Assembly: GCA_013822765.1 (NCBI GenBank)
Contig: PNKY01000005.1
Coordinates: 62,001-126,000, forward strand
From: Rhodospirillum sp.
Lineage (GTDB): Bacteria > Pseudomonadota > Alphaproteobacteria > Dongiales > Dongiaceae
Direction of reading: 5' to 3'
Length of the DNA: 64,000 nucleotides
This document shows, piece after piece, positions 26,672-35,940 of this stretch; position 1 is the first letter of the stretch; every line of letters starts with the position of its first letter. Below the pieces are notes generated by a model, which was not told where the DNA came from, ran no database searches, and saw only the letters and a program-made list of their open reading frames with translations. Both the position numbers and the translations under genes were made by a program.

Positions 26672-27187
26672 TCACAACTCCCGCAGGCGCAAAAGCGCGA
26701 TTCTATGCACTTCGGTGAGGGCGGTCCGGAACTCGACGTCTTCGTCATGGCGAATGCGCCGCTCGAAGGCGTCCAGGATCTCGGCCCGGCTCTTGCCCCT
26801 GACCGCCATGATGAAGGGGAATGGAAACTTGCCCCGATAGGCGTCGTTCAGTTCGGTGAAACGCCGGAATTCTTCCGGCGTGCATTTGTCGAGCCCGGCG
26901 CTGGCCTGCTCCGAGGTCGATTCCGCGGTCAATCCTCCACGCACGGCCAGGCGTCCCGCGAGATCCGGATGCGCGTTCAGCAGTGCCAGCTGCCGCGCGC
27001 GCGGCGCCGCGTCCACGATCGTGGCCAACGCCTCATGCAATCCTTCGACCGTGTCGTGCTGTGGCGTCAGCCCCGCCGACCACGCAGCTTCCGCGATCCA
27101 CGGCGAATGCTCGTACACGCGGCCATAGAGCGTCACGAACTGCGTATGGTCGAGGCCGCGGGGCGGGCGCTTGAAGGTCTGCGCCAT
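26672..27187 (-). CDS. uraD: OHCU decarboxylase
   Basis: Converts 2-oxo-4-hydroxy-4-carboxy-5-ureidoimidazoline to S-allantoin, the last step of urate oxidation. 171 residues with the family stretches GRVYEHSPWIAEAAW, NAHPDLAGRLA, FRRFTELNDAYRGKFPFPF and MAVRGKSRAEILDAFERR. The catalytic His is in AHPDLAG. The start ATG overlaps the puuD stop (ATGA), so the pair is translationally coupled. A longer open frame upstream is a shadow of puuD. Confidence 0.95.
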   Translation of the reverse strand: MAQTFKRPPRGLDHTQFVTLYGRVYEHSPWIAEAAWSAGLTPQHDTVEGLHEALATIVDAAPRARQLALLNAHPDLAGRLAVRGGLTAESTSEQASAGLDKCTPEEFRRFTELNDAYRGKFPFPFIMAVRGKSRAEILDAFERRIRHDEDVEFRTALTEVHRIALLRLREL

Positions 27188-28386
27188 CACTCGACCTCGG
27201 TCTCGGCGTCGGACAGCCACTTGGCGATCTTCAGCCGCTCCTCCGGCAGCATGCCGGTCTTGTTGCCGAGCGGCATCGCCTTGGTCAGCACCACCACGCG
27301 CTCGATCTGCGGCGCCATGCGCTCGATCTGGTCGCGGGTATCGAACGCGATGCCCTTCGGCGGGACCCGGTATGCGATGTCGGTCGGCGTCGCGGAATGG
27401 CAGGCCTGGCAGCGATGCGCCATGATCGCCTGCACGTCCGCGATCGTGACCGGCCCGACCGCCGCGAGATCGGCGCCCGGCCGGTAGCTGGCGTAGCCGA
27501 TGGCCGCCATCCCGACCATCGCGGCATAGAACAGGATGGCGGTGACCGGTGAGCCCGAGGCGCCGGAATTCTTGAGGTTGGCGTAGAGGCGCACCAGCCC
27601 GCTGAACAGCAGGATGCCGACCACGATCAGCCAGTTGTGCTCGTGCTCGAACATCATCGGGTAATGGTTGCTGATCATCATCAGCACGACCGGCAGCGTC
27701 AGGTAGTTGTTGTGCAGCGAGCGCTGCTTGGCGCGCTTGCCGAGCGCAGGGTCCGGGCTCTGGCCGGCAACCAGCGCCGCCACCACCTTTTTCTGGTTGG
27801 GGATGATGATGAAAAAGACGTTGGCCGCCATGATGGTGCCAAGGAACGCGCCGATATGGACGAAGGCCGCGCGTCCGCTGAACACCTGCGTGAAACCGTA
27901 AGCCGCCGCACAGGCCAGCACGAACACCAGGAACGCCAGAATCCCGGTGCGGTCCCCGATCGGCGAGCGGCACAGCAGGTCGTAGACGACCCATCCCGCC
28001 GCCAGGCCGCCGACGCTGATGCCGATCGCCGACCACGGCGTCAGCTCCATCACGCGCGGATCGATCAGCAGATCGCTGGCGCCGAGATAGTAGATCACCG
28101 CCAGCAGCAGGAAGCCGGTGATCCACGTGAAGTAGGCCTCGTATTTGAACCAGTGCAGATCGGCCGGCATCTCCGGCGGCGCCACTAGAAACTTCGACGC
28201 GCGGTAGAAGCCGCCGCCATGCACCATCCAGCTCGCGCCGGCCAGGCCCTCGGGCATGCCCTGCTCGCGCCGGAGACTGGCGTCCAGCCAGATGAAATGG
28301 AACGAGGTGCCGATCCACATGATGCCGACCATCACGTGCGCCCAGCGCAAGGCGAGGCTGATCCAGTCGGCAACGATCGGGTCCAT
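27187..28386 (-). CDS. puuD: Membrane urate hydroxylase with cytochrome c domain
   Basis: Oxidises urate to 5-hydroxyisourate at the membrane. 399 residues from ATG 28386. The N-terminal part (about residues 1-300) has about eight membrane helices of the DUF989/urate oxidase N type (WAHVMVGIMWIGTSFHF, NHYPMMFEHEHNWL). The C-terminal part is a cytochrome c with heme motif CQACH and a later Met ligand region (AMPLGN). Electrons probably go to the respiratory chain instead of O2. Divergent from a LysR gene. Confidence 0.95.
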   Translation of the reverse strand: MDPIVADWISLALRWAHVMVGIMWIGTSFHFIWLDASLRREQGMPEGLAGASWMVHGGGFYRASKFLVAPPEMPADLHWFKYEAYFTWITGFLLLAVIYYLGASDLLIDPRVMELTPWSAIGISVGGLAAGWVVYDLLCRSPIGDRTGILAFLVFVLACAAAYGFTQVFSGRAAFVHIGAFLGTIMAANVFFIIIPNQKKVVAALVAGQSPDPALGKRAKQRSLHNNYLTLPVVLMMISNHYPMMFEHEHNWLIVVGILLFSGLVRLYANLKNSGASGSPVTAILFYAAMVGMAAIGYASYRPGADLAAVGPVTIADVQAIMAHRCQACHSATPTDIAYRVPPKGIAFDTRDQIERMAPQIERVVVLTKAMPLGNKTGMLPEERLKIAKWLSDAETEVE

Positions 28387-28402
28387 GACGATCCCCTGAG
28401 GT

Positions 28403-28486
28403 GACTCCCCTCGAGTCAGGGAGAATGACCGGTCCCTCAATCTACCAAAGCTGGCCCTGGCTTCCGACGCCACTCCCTGTCATTCT
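28403..28486. promoter_or_regulatory. Candidate LysR operator region between puuD and lysR
   Basis: The 131-bp divergent space holds a palindrome GACTC-CCCTC-GAGTC (28403-28417) and inverted boxes AGAATGAC (28422-28429) and GTCATTCT (28479-28486). Such dyads suit binding of a LysR dimer or tetramer acting on both promoters. Role inferred. Confidence 0.4.
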
Positions 28487-28517
28487 ACTGAAAATCATCT
28501 TCAAGAAATCGGCGACA

Positions 28518-29444
28518 ATGCCCGATACCGAGGATCTGGCCATATTCGTCCGGGTGGTGGAGCTGGGGAGTCTCTCGGCCGCCGGTCGGGACATGCGCCT
28601 GTCGGCGGCCGTCGTCAGCAACCGGATCGCCCGCCTCGAAAAAGATGTCGGCACCCGGCTCCTCAACCGCACCACTCGCCATGTCAGCCTGACCGAGGAC
28701 GGCTCGCGCTACTACGAGCACTGCGTCGTCATCCTGAACGAGCTGGAACAGGCGGAAAGCGCGCTCGACGCCATCACCGCCGAGCCGCGCGGCCCGATCA
28801 AGGTCACCGTGCCGACTGTGTTCGGCCGCCTGCACATCGCCCCGCACATCCCGCTGTTCCTGGAAAAGCATCCGCAGATGCAGGTGCGCCTGCACCTGAC
28901 CGACATGCTGGTGGATCTGATCCAGGAACGCATCGACCTTGCCATCCGCATCGCCGAGTTGTCGGATTCCACGGCGATCGTGCGCAAGCTGGCGAACAAC
29001 CGCCGCCTGATCGTCGCCGCGCCCGACTACCTGAAGCGCCGCGGCACGCCGCAGGTGCCGGAGGAACTGCTCGACCACAATTGCCTGCTGCTGCGCTTCC
29101 CCGGCTCGAAGCAGTACCGCTGGACCCTGAAGGGTCCCGACGGCCCGATCACGCTCCGCGTCTCCGGCAACATGGATTGCAACAGCGGCGAGGCTTTGCG
29201 CGACTGGTGCCTCGCCGGCCACGGCCTCGCACTCAAGTCGCTGTGGGAAGTGGTCGATGATCTCAACGAAGGCCGCCTGGTGCCGGTGCTGACCGACTTC
29301 CCACCCCCCAGCCACGGCGTCTACGCGCTCTACCCGCACAGCCAGCACGCCCCGCCGCGCGTGCGCGTGTTCATCGATTTCCTGGCCGAGGTGTTCGGCA
29401 CCAAGCCGAGTTGGGAGAAGAAGCTGAAGCTCAAGCTGCCTTGA
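28518..29444 (+). CDS. LysR-family regulator, divergent from puuD
   Basis: A 308-residue regulator from ATG 28518: N-terminal helix-turn-helix (AIFVRVVELGSLSAAG, SAAVVSNRIARLEKDVG) and a substrate-binding domain of the DsdA/CrgA-like group (DCNSGEALRDWCLAGHGLAL). It probably controls puuD-uraD, judged by the divergent layout and the dyads between. The upstream in-frame extension to 28401 covers the operator region and is rejected. Confidence 0.92.
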   Translation: MPDTEDLAIFVRVVELGSLSAAGRDMRLSAAVVSNRIARLEKDVGTRLLNRTTRHVSLTEDGSRYYEHCVVILNELEQAESALDAITAEPRGPIKVTVPTVFGRLHIAPHIPLFLEKHPQMQVRLHLTDMLVDLIQERIDLAIRIAELSDSTAIVRKLANNRRLIVAAPDYLKRRGTPQVPEELLDHNCLLLRFPGSKQYRWTLKGPDGPITLRVSGNMDCNSGEALRDWCLAGHGLALKSLWEVVDDLNEGRLVPVLTDFPPPSHGVYALYPHSQHAPPRVRVFIDFLAEVFGTKPSWEKKLKLKLP

Positions 29445-29454
29445 CCGCGCAGCG

Positions 29455-29844
29455 TTAGGCCGGTCCGGCGAGCTTCTGCAGGAGGTACTCGACCTCCTGT
29501 TTGCGGCATGGCTTGGGCAGGATGCCGGCGAGGCGGAGCCCGCGCGCCTTGGCGCTGGCCGCCGCCATGTTGAGATAGAGCGAGTCGGCACCGCTCATCA
29601 TCACGATCTGGCCGTCATAGGCGTGCTTCTGCAGCAGGCCCAGCATTTCCAAGCCATCGCGATCCGGCATGAAGACGTCCAGGAACAACACGGTGGGCTT
29701 CCAGTCTGACACCTGGAATTCGACATCGTGGCTGTGCACGACTGCACGCACGGCATAGCCGACCCCCGTCGCCACCGTGGTGACGAACCGTGCGAAGGCT
29801 TCCTCATCCTCGACGATCAGCAGCCGGCCCTGCTCCGCTGACAT
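29455..29844 (-). CDS. Single-domain response regulator
   Basis: A 129-residue CheY-like receiver without an output domain. The acidic pair is in LLIVEDEEAF, the phospho-acceptor Asp in VLFLDVFMPDRDG, the Ser/Thr switch in MMSGAD and the Lys in LPKPCR. No histidine kinase is adjacent. It is divergent from the LuxR-type gene at 30061. The start at ATG 29844 (MSAEQGR) has a better fit than 29856. Confidence 0.9.
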   Translation of the reverse strand: MSAEQGRLLIVEDEEAFARFVTTVATGVGYAVRAVVHSHDVEFQVSDWKPTVLFLDVFMPDRDGLEMLGLLQKHAYDGQIVMMSGADSLYLNMAAASAKARGLRLAGILPKPCRKQEVEYLLQKLAGPA

Positions 29845-30060
29845 CGCTTGCCCCAAGCCCTGTTCAGGTCGAACTAGATAGGGGGCCCAGCCACCGCCGG
29901 CCTCAAGCCCGCCCTATCCTTCAAATGAAGGATCGGCCGCACACGGACCGCCGCCGCCGCCCCCTTGGCAGCACACCCCAATTCTGGTCTAGCGCCTGGA
30001 AATTTGCAACCAATGGTTATGAAATCGACGACCGGGCCGCAGTCGCGCTAAGATTGCGCC

Positions 30061-31173
30061 ATGAGTCTTCGGCAACAGACTGTCGCACTGGCTGCCCTCT
30101 ACGACGCGGCGAAGATTCCCGCGCAATGGCCGGCGGCTTTGCAAGGCGTCGCCGCGGCGGTCGGCGGCGTCGGTGCCGGCCAAGTGATCTTCAACAAACC
30201 CACCGGTGCGGTGGAATGGGTGACTATCACCGGCCCGTGCGCCGAGCTCGAGCCGCGATACATCAGCCACTATGCTCCGCTGGATCTCTATGCACCTGTG
30301 CTCCATGCCCACCCGGTGCGGCGCTGGCTGCCCCTGTCGCGCTCTCTGCCGGCCGGCGCGGTGGTCGGCAACGCGTGGTACAACGACTTCATCCTGAAGT
30401 CCGGGATCGCCGATATCGTCGCCGCCAAGATGTATGAGGACGACGATACCACCGTGCTGCTGGGCATCCATCGCGGCCCGGCCTCCGACCGCGCGGTCGC
30501 ACAATTCAACGCCGGCGTGCGGGCGCTGCTGCAGCCGCTCGGGCGCGCGACGCGGCTGCACGTTGCATTCCGTCGCATGGGCCGTGCGCTCGCCGCGGCG
30601 CGCCAAGCGCTGAACTACCTGTCGGCCGGCGTGGTGCTGACCGATGTCGAGGGCCACGTGCTGGAGACCAACCAGCTTGCCTCCGAGATTCTGCACCACG
30701 AGGATGGGCTGCAGATTCGTGAGGGGCGCCTCACCGCATCACGGTCTTTCGACTCCGCAAAGCTGGCCGCGGGCATCGCCGGCCGCGCGCCCTGTGGGGC
30801 GGATGGTCATCTGCTGATCGGCCGCAAGGGCGGCGCCCGGCCGCACGCCGTCACCATCGCGCCGCTCGATGGCGGCGGCGATGGCGCCCGCGCGCAGCGC
30901 ATCGTCATGGTGCTCATCGTCAATCCGGATTGGCAGACGCCATCGGAGCGCTCGGTCTCGGCGTTCTTCGGCCTGTCGCCGGCAGAAAGCCGGCTGGCCG
31001 CATCGCTGATGCAGGGACGCAAGCTCGCCGACATCGCCCGCGACAGCGGGGTCGAGGTCACCACCCTGCGCACCCAGTTGAGCTCGATCCTGCGCAAGGT
31101 CGGCGTCGAACGCCAGGTCGATCTGGTGCGGGTCTTGTCCGGCATCGGCTCGACCGGCCCGCACCGCGCCTGA
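30061..31173 (+). CDS. LuxR-type transcriptional regulator
   Basis: A 370-residue protein. The C-terminal GerE/LuxR helix-turn-helix is clear (GLSPAESRLAASLMQG, LADIARDSGVEVTTLRTQLSSI, residues about 300-350). A PAS-like segment lies at about 180-280 (LSAGVVLTDVEGHVLETN). The N-terminal 170 residues resemble uncharacterised regulators of this class and may bind a ligand. Target genes are unknown. It may work with the divergent receiver protein, but only proximity supports this. Confidence 0.88.
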   Translation: MSLRQQTVALAALYDAAKIPAQWPAALQGVAAAVGGVGAGQVIFNKPTGAVEWVTITGPCAELEPRYISHYAPLDLYAPVLHAHPVRRWLPLSRSLPAGAVVGNAWYNDFILKSGIADIVAAKMYEDDDTTVLLGIHRGPASDRAVAQFNAGVRALLQPLGRATRLHVAFRRMGRALAAARQALNYLSAGVVLTDVEGHVLETNQLASEILHHEDGLQIREGRLTASRSFDSAKLAAGIAGRAPCGADGHLLIGRKGGARPHAVTIAPLDGGGDGARAQRIVMVLIVNPDWQTPSERSVSAFFGLSPAESRLAASLMQGRKLADIARDSGVEVTTLRTQLSSILRKVGVERQVDLVRVLSGIGSTGPHRA

Positions 31174-31270
31174 CTCGCGCAGATTTTCATGACGCAGATT
31201 TGACTTGGGGATGATCGCCGGACGCGCGACCCTATATGATGAAGCGTGGCGTTGCGTGGCGAGAGCACTC

Positions 31271-32503
31271 ATGGTCCAGCGAAGCATTGTCCTCATCCTT
31301 CTCCTGGTTATCGGGCTTGCCGCGCCGGCCGCCGCCGAGGTGGCGCCGCACCAGAAGCCGGACATCGCGGTGTTCGACCAGGTCTGGCGGCTGGTGGACC
31401 AGCATTTCTACGACCGGGATTTCCGCGGCCATGACTGGAAGGCGCTGCGCGACCGCTACCGGCCGCTGGCCGAGGCCGCGCCGGACGATGGCGCCCAGGC
31501 CAAGGTGATCTCCGACATGCTGGCGGAGCTTGGCGCATCGCACACCGCGCGCTATCGGCAGAACGATCCGGCCTACTACCAGCTGGTCGACATCTTCTAT
31601 GGCTCGCTGCGGCGGGAGGCGCGCGGCCTGTTTCCGAACGGCGTGCGCTATCCGGGCATCGGCCTGTTCACCCGCAAGATCGGCGACAAGCTGTTCGTGT
31701 CCGGCCTCATCGCCGGATTGCCGGCCGAGAAGTCCGGCATCCTGGTCGGCGACGAGATCGTAGATGTCGACGGCCAGCCGTTCGCGCCGGTCGGCTCGTT
31801 CGAGGGCAAGGTCGGCCAGACCATGACTATGCACGTCCGCCGCACCGCCGGCGCCGCCACCCTGCCGATCGCGATCAAGCCGGCGTGGATCGAACCGGCC
31901 GACGCGTTCGAGAGCGCCATGTCGGACGGCGCGCGCATCATCGAGAGCGGCGGCAAGAAGATCGGCTATGTGCGAATCTGGTCGTACGCCGGCGACCGCT
32001 ACCAGGACCAGCTCGAGGAGCTTCTTTCCGGCAAGCTTGCCAACGCCGACGCCTTGATCTGGGATCTGCGCGACGGCTGGGGCGGCGCTCAGCCCTACTA
32101 TCTCGACATCTTCAGCAAGCTCGGTCCGACCATGGAGATGACCGAGCGCGGCGGCGATCATGACTTCGTCAACGTGAAATGGCGCAAGCCGGTGGCGCTG
32201 CTCATCAACGGCGGCAGCCGCAGCGGCAAGGAAGTGCTGGCCTACGGCTTCAAGAAGTATGGGGTCGGCGAGGTGATCGGCACCCGCACCGCCGGCGCCC
32301 TGCTCGCCGGCCGCGCCTACCTGCTCAACGACGACAGCCTGCTGCTGCTTGCGGTCAACGACGTCGCGGTCGACGGCGAGCGGCTGGAGCGCGTCGGCGT
32401 TGCGCCCACCATCGAGGTTCCCTTCCCGCTCGAATACGCCGCCGGCAAGGACCCGCAGATCGACAAGGCGGTCGAAGTGCTGACGCGCCAGATCGGCGGC
32501 TGA
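31271..32503 (+). CDS. Secreted S41-family peptidase with PDZ domain
   Basis: 410 residues from ATG 31271. A signal peptide (IVLILLLVIGLAAPAAAE) is followed by a tricorn-like helical N-terminal domain (residues 30-110). A PDZ domain follows (PGIGLFTRKIG, ILVGDEIVDVDGQPF; about 120-205), then the S41 catalytic core with NGGSRSGKEVLAYGF carrying the nucleophilic Ser-Lys region. It is probably a periplasmic C-terminal processing protease-like enzyme. The GIY-YIG gene starts just after its stop codon. Confidence 0.88.
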   Translation: MVQRSIVLILLLVIGLAAPAAAEVAPHQKPDIAVFDQVWRLVDQHFYDRDFRGHDWKALRDRYRPLAEAAPDDGAQAKVISDMLAELGASHTARYRQNDPAYYQLVDIFYGSLRREARGLFPNGVRYPGIGLFTRKIGDKLFVSGLIAGLPAEKSGILVGDEIVDVDGQPFAPVGSFEGKVGQTMTMHVRRTAGAATLPIAIKPAWIEPADAFESAMSDGARIIESGGKKIGYVRIWSYAGDRYQDQLEELLSGKLANADALIWDLRDGWGGAQPYYLDIFSKLGPTMEMTERGGDHDFVNVKWRKPVALLINGGSRSGKEVLAYGFKKYGVGEVIGTRTAGALLAGRAYLLNDDSLLLLAVNDVAVDGERLERVGVAPTIEVPFPLEYAAGKDPQIDKAVEVLTRQIGG

Positions 32504-32505
32504 AG

Positions 32506-32796
32506 ATGCCCGTAGCCGCCGTGTTGCCTGAGGAAGTCGACGCACCCTGCTACGTCTACATGCTCGGCAGCTACGGCAAAGGCGGCTATCGCACCTATAT
32601 CGGCTGGACCTTCGACGTCGACCGCCGCTTGCTGCAGCACAACAACGGCACCGGCGCACGCTCCACACGCGGCCGGACCTGGACAGTCCTCTATGTCGAG
32701 CTGCACGCCACGCGCAGCGAGGCCATGAGCCGCGAATGGCACTTGAAGCGCGACCGCCGCTTCCGCCGGCAGTTCACGCTGTTGACGAGCGAATAG
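32506..32796 (+). CDS. GIY-YIG family nuclease-like protein
   Basis: A 96-residue protein with the GIY-YIG core written as YVYML and TYIGWT, the conserved Arg in DRRLLQHNNG and the catalytic Glu in EAMSREWHLKR. The family (YhbQ-like, UPF0213) has a nuclease fold; cellular roles are poorly known. It follows the S41 peptidase by 2 bp (TGAAGATG) and its end overlaps the convergent deaminase by 23 bp. Confidence 0.9.
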   Translation: MPVAAVLPEEVDAPCYVYMLGSYGKGGYRTYIGWTFDVDRRLLQHNNGTGARSTRGRTWTVLYVELHATRSEAMSREWHLKRDRRFRRQFTLLTSE

Positions 32797-33793
32797 CCAG
32801 ATCGAAGGCGCTCAGCGCCGCCTGCTTCGCCGGCGCCGCCATGAATGATGCATCAAAGCCATTGCGCGCAACCGCGGTCAGCTCCTCGGCCGAGAGGCCG
32901 AGCGCCGCGCCGACGCTCGCAAAATTCTCGTTCATGTAGCCGCCAAAATAGGCTGGGTCGTCCGAATTGATGGTGACCTTGAGGCCAGCATCCAGCATGC
33001 GGCGCAAGGGATGATCCTTCATGTCCTTCACGCCACACAGCCGCAGGTTGGACAGCGGGCACACCGTCAGCGCCAGCCCATCCGCCGCGATCCGCTTCAC
33101 CAGCGCCGCATCCTCCAGCGAGCGGTTGCCGTGGTCGATGCGGTCGACGCCCAGCACGTCGATCGCTTCCCAGACATAGTCGGGCGGCCCCTCCTCGCCA
33201 GCATGCGCGACCAGCAGGAAGCCCGCGTCGCGCGCGCGGCGGAACACCGTTTTGAACTTGGCAGGCGGATGACCGTTTTCCGATGAATCGAGTCCGACGC
33301 CGGTGATCTTGTCCTTGTATTTGAGCGCCTGGTCGAGCGTGCGCTCGGCATCCGCCTCATCCAGGTGGCGCAGGAAGCACATGATCATGCGCGACGTGAT
33401 GCCGAGCTGCGCCTCGGCGTCGGCCTGCGCACGACTGAGGCCCGCCATCACCGTGCCGAATGGGACGCCGCGCGCGGTGTGCCCCTGCGGATCGAAGAAG
33501 AACTCGACATAGCGCACGTTCTGGCTGGCGGCCTTGCGGAAATAGGCCATCGCCAGGTCGTAGAAGTCGACTTCGCGCAGCAGCACCGACATGCCTTGAT
33601 AATAGAGGTCGAGAAAATCCTGCAGGTTGGTGAAGGCATAGGCGCGCCGCAGCGCCTCGACGCTGTCGTAGGCGAGCCGCACGCTGTTGCGCCGGGCGAG
33701 CGCGAACATCAGCTCCGGTTCCAGGCTGCCTTCGATATGAATATGCAGTTCCGCCTTCGGCAGGCGGCCGATCGTTGCGTCAATGCTCGACAT
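32774..33793 (-). CDS. Adenosine deaminase family protein, probable adenine deaminase
   Basis: A 339-residue amidohydrolase. Metal ligands are HIHIEG at the N-terminus, His in VAHAGEEG and the Asp pair INSDDPAYFGG. The catalytic Glu is in AHAGEE. The stretches TNLQDFLDLYYQGMSVL and EFFFDPQGHTARGVPF are typical of the bacterial branch acting on adenine rather than adenosine. The product hypoxanthine would feed the Xdh enzyme encoded in the same gene train. Start ATG 33793. Confidence 0.88.
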   Translation of the reverse strand: MSSIDATIGRLPKAELHIHIEGSLEPELMFALARRNSVRLAYDSVEALRRAYAFTNLQDFLDLYYQGMSVLLREVDFYDLAMAYFRKAASQNVRYVEFFFDPQGHTARGVPFGTVMAGLSRAQADAEAQLGITSRMIMCFLRHLDEADAERTLDQALKYKDKITGVGLDSSENGHPPAKFKTVFRRARDAGFLLVAHAGEEGPPDYVWEAIDVLGVDRIDHGNRSLEDAALVKRIAADGLALTVCPLSNLRLCGVKDMKDHPLRRMLDAGLKVTINSDDPAYFGGYMNENFASVGAALGLSAEELTAVARNGFDASFMAAPAKQAALSAFDLAIRSSTA

Positions 33794-33869
33794 GAAACCG
33801 CACCTCTGAAATGCGAACCGCCCCGGCGCGAACCGGGGCGGTTCCACTCCAATCTAGCAGACTTGGCGG

Positions 33870-34955
33870 TTAGCTGGGAATCTGCCCGTCGATGCCGTCC
33901 GCCAGCCAGTTCATCCCGGCGATCGCGCCGTCGTCGAGCGCGGTGCCGGCCGGCACCTTGTCGGCGCCGGACTGGTCCTTGATCGGGCCCTGGAAGACCA
34001 CGATCTTGCCGTCGGAGATGCCCGCTTCCGCCGCCTTGCCGGCCGCGGCCACGTTATCCGGCATGTTGGCATAGGGCGCCATCACCAGCATGCCCGACTT
34101 GAAGCCGCCCCAGACATCCTGGCTCGCCCACGTGCCAGCGATGACGTCCTTGGCGCGCTGCACATAGTACGGGTTCCAGAAGTCGACCGACGCGGTCAGC
34201 TGCGCCTTGGGCGCCAGGCTGATCATGTCGCTGGCCTGGCCGAAGCCGAGCACGCCGCGCTGCTGGGCGACCTGCAGCGGCGCGCCGGAATCGGTGTGCT
34301 GGGCGATGATGTCGGCGCCCTGGTCGATCAGCGCCTTGGCGGAATCGCCTTCCTTGCCCGGATCGTACCAGGCGTTCACCCAGACGATCTTCATGCGCGC
34401 CTTCGGATTGATGGTCCGCATGCCGAGGATGAAGGCGTTCATGCCCATCACGACTTCCGGGATCGGAACCGAGCCAATATAGCCGACGATGCCGGACTTG
34501 GAGAGGTGGCCGGCGATCACGCCCTGCACGTAGCGGCCTTCATAGAAGCGAATGTTGTAGGTGCTGACGTTGGTGTCGCGCTTGTAGCCGGTGGCGTGCT
34601 CGAATTTCACATCGGGGAAGCGCTTCGCCACCTTCAGCGTCGGGTTCATGTAGCCGAACGAGGTGGTGAAGATCAGCTTGTTGCCCTTGCTCGCCAGCTC
34701 CGCGATCACGCGCTCGGAGTCCGGCCCTTCCTTCACGGTCTCGACGAAGGTGGTCTTCACCTGGTCGCCCAGCTCGGATTCGATTGCCTTGCGCCCGACA
34801 TCGTGCGCGTGGGTCCAGCCGAAATCCTCGACCGGGCCGACATAGATGAAGCCGATGCCGAGCGGATCGGCCGCGACCGCGCGCCCGATGATCATGGGTG
34901 CGGTGCCGGCCAGCAATCCGCCGCCCAGCAGCTTGTTGAATGTTCTGCGTTTCAT
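33870..34955 (-). CDS. BMP-family purine/nucleoside-binding protein, Tat-type signal
   Basis: A periplasmic binding protein of a BMP (Med/PnrA-like) ABC importer, 361 residues. The N-terminus MKRRTFNKLLGGGLLAG is a twin-arginine-type signal ending near AVAADP. The body has GFIYVGPVEDFGWTHAHDVG and the BMP ligand-site stretch. The ATG at 34955 is preceded by AAGGAGG, a very good ribosome site, fitting the high expression needed for a binding protein. With its own permeases and ATPase upstream, the importer is complete. Confidence 0.93.
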   Translation of the reverse strand: MKRRTFNKLLGGGLLAGTAPMIIGRAVAADPLGIGFIYVGPVEDFGWTHAHDVGRKAIESELGDQVKTTFVETVKEGPDSERVIAELASKGNKLIFTTSFGYMNPTLKVAKRFPDVKFEHATGYKRDTNVSTYNIRFYEGRYVQGVIAGHLSKSGIVGYIGSVPIPEVVMGMNAFILGMRTINPKARMKIVWVNAWYDPGKEGDSAKALIDQGADIIAQHTDSGAPLQVAQQRGVLGFGQASDMISLAPKAQLTASVDFWNPYYVQRAKDVIAGTWASQDVWGGFKSGMLVMAPYANMPDNVAAAGKAAEAGISDGKIVVFQGPIKDQSGADKVPAGTALDDGAIAGMNWLADGIDGQIPS

Positions 34956-35031
34956 GGGTTCTGCCTCCTTGTTCCCCGTGTTGTCTCTTTTTCGCAAAGT
35001 TTCGCCAGCGACGCCAAGAAAATCTCTGTTA

Positions 35032-35940
35032 TCACCCCGCCGCATGGAACGGCCGCCCCAGGCAGGCCGGCGCGTTCAGGCGGATCTTGACCTTGTCCCG
35101 CGAGATCACCACCAGCACGATGATGGTCGCCAGGTACGGCAGCGCCGACACCAGCTGCGAGGGCACCACCACCGGATGGCCGAACAGGCTGATCGCCCCC
35201 GCCGCCTGGATCGCGAGCGAGCCGTACATGATCCCGCCGAACAGATAGGCGCCGACCAGCAGCCAGACCGGCCGCCAGGTCGCGAACACCACCAGCGCTA
35301 GCGCGATCCAGCCCCGCCCCGCCGTCATGTTCTCCGCCCAGCTGGTCGAATAAGCGAGCGACATGTAGGCGCCGGCGAGGCCGCACATCGCGCCGCCGAA
35401 CATCGTCGCGGCATAGCGGATCAGGATCACCGGATAGCCGATCGCGTGAGCGGCATCGTGGGAATCTCCGACTGCGCGCAGCACCAGTCCGCGGTGGCTG
35501 CGGCGCAGGAACCAGGCGACCACGAACACCGCGATCAGCGAGAAATAGACCAATGTGTCCAGCCCGAACAGGATCCTGGGCAACGGCTCCACCGCAGTGC
35601 CGACATAGGATGAGCCGATGAGTGCGCTGAGGCCGGTGCCGAAGATGGTCAGCGCCAGCCCGGTTGCCACCTGGTTGGCAAGGAAGGTCAAGGTCAGGAT
35701 CGCGAAGATCAGCGACATCGCCATCCCCGCGAGCAGCGCCGCGACGACGCCAAGCAACGCGCTGCCGGTGTGCACCGTGGTCGCGAAGCCGACGATCGCG
35801 CCGACCAGCATCATGCCTTCGACGCCGAGATTGAGCACGCCCGACTTCTCCGTCACCAGCTCGCCGGTCGCCGCCAGCAGCAGCGGCGTCGACGCGGTCA
35901 TGACGCTGAGGATGAAGCTGATGACGATGGCCTGGTCCAT
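35032..35940 (-). CDS. BMP-type ABC transporter permease, second subunit
   Basis: A 302-residue membrane protein of the BPD_transp_2 family. The N-terminal GELVTEKSGVLNLGVEGMML is the hallmark of the NupC/YufQ-like permease, and LANQVATGLALTIFGTGLSAL follows. The start overlaps the stop of the preceding permease by one base (TGATG). Imports purines or nucleosides by inference from xdh and deaminase neighbours. Confidence 0.93.
   Translation of the reverse strand: MDQAIVISFILSVMTASTPLLLAATGELVTEKSGVLNLGVEGMMLVGAIVGFATTVHTGSALLGVVAALLAGMAMSLIFAILTLTFLANQVATGLALTIFGTGLSALIGSSYVGTAVEPLPRILFGLDTLVYFSLIAVFVVAWFLRRSHRGLVLRAVGDSHDAAHAIGYPVILIRYAATMFGGAMCGLAGAYMSLAYSTSWAENMTAGRGWIALALVVFATWRPVWLLVGAYLFGGIMYGSLAIQAAGAISLFGHPVVVPSQLVSALPYLATIIVLVVISRDKVKIRLNAPACLGRPFHAAG

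Noticed and set aside
26672..28318. 548-residue frame covering uraD and an upstream part
   Set aside because: Only the last 171 codons have UraD similarity; the rest is puuD in another frame.
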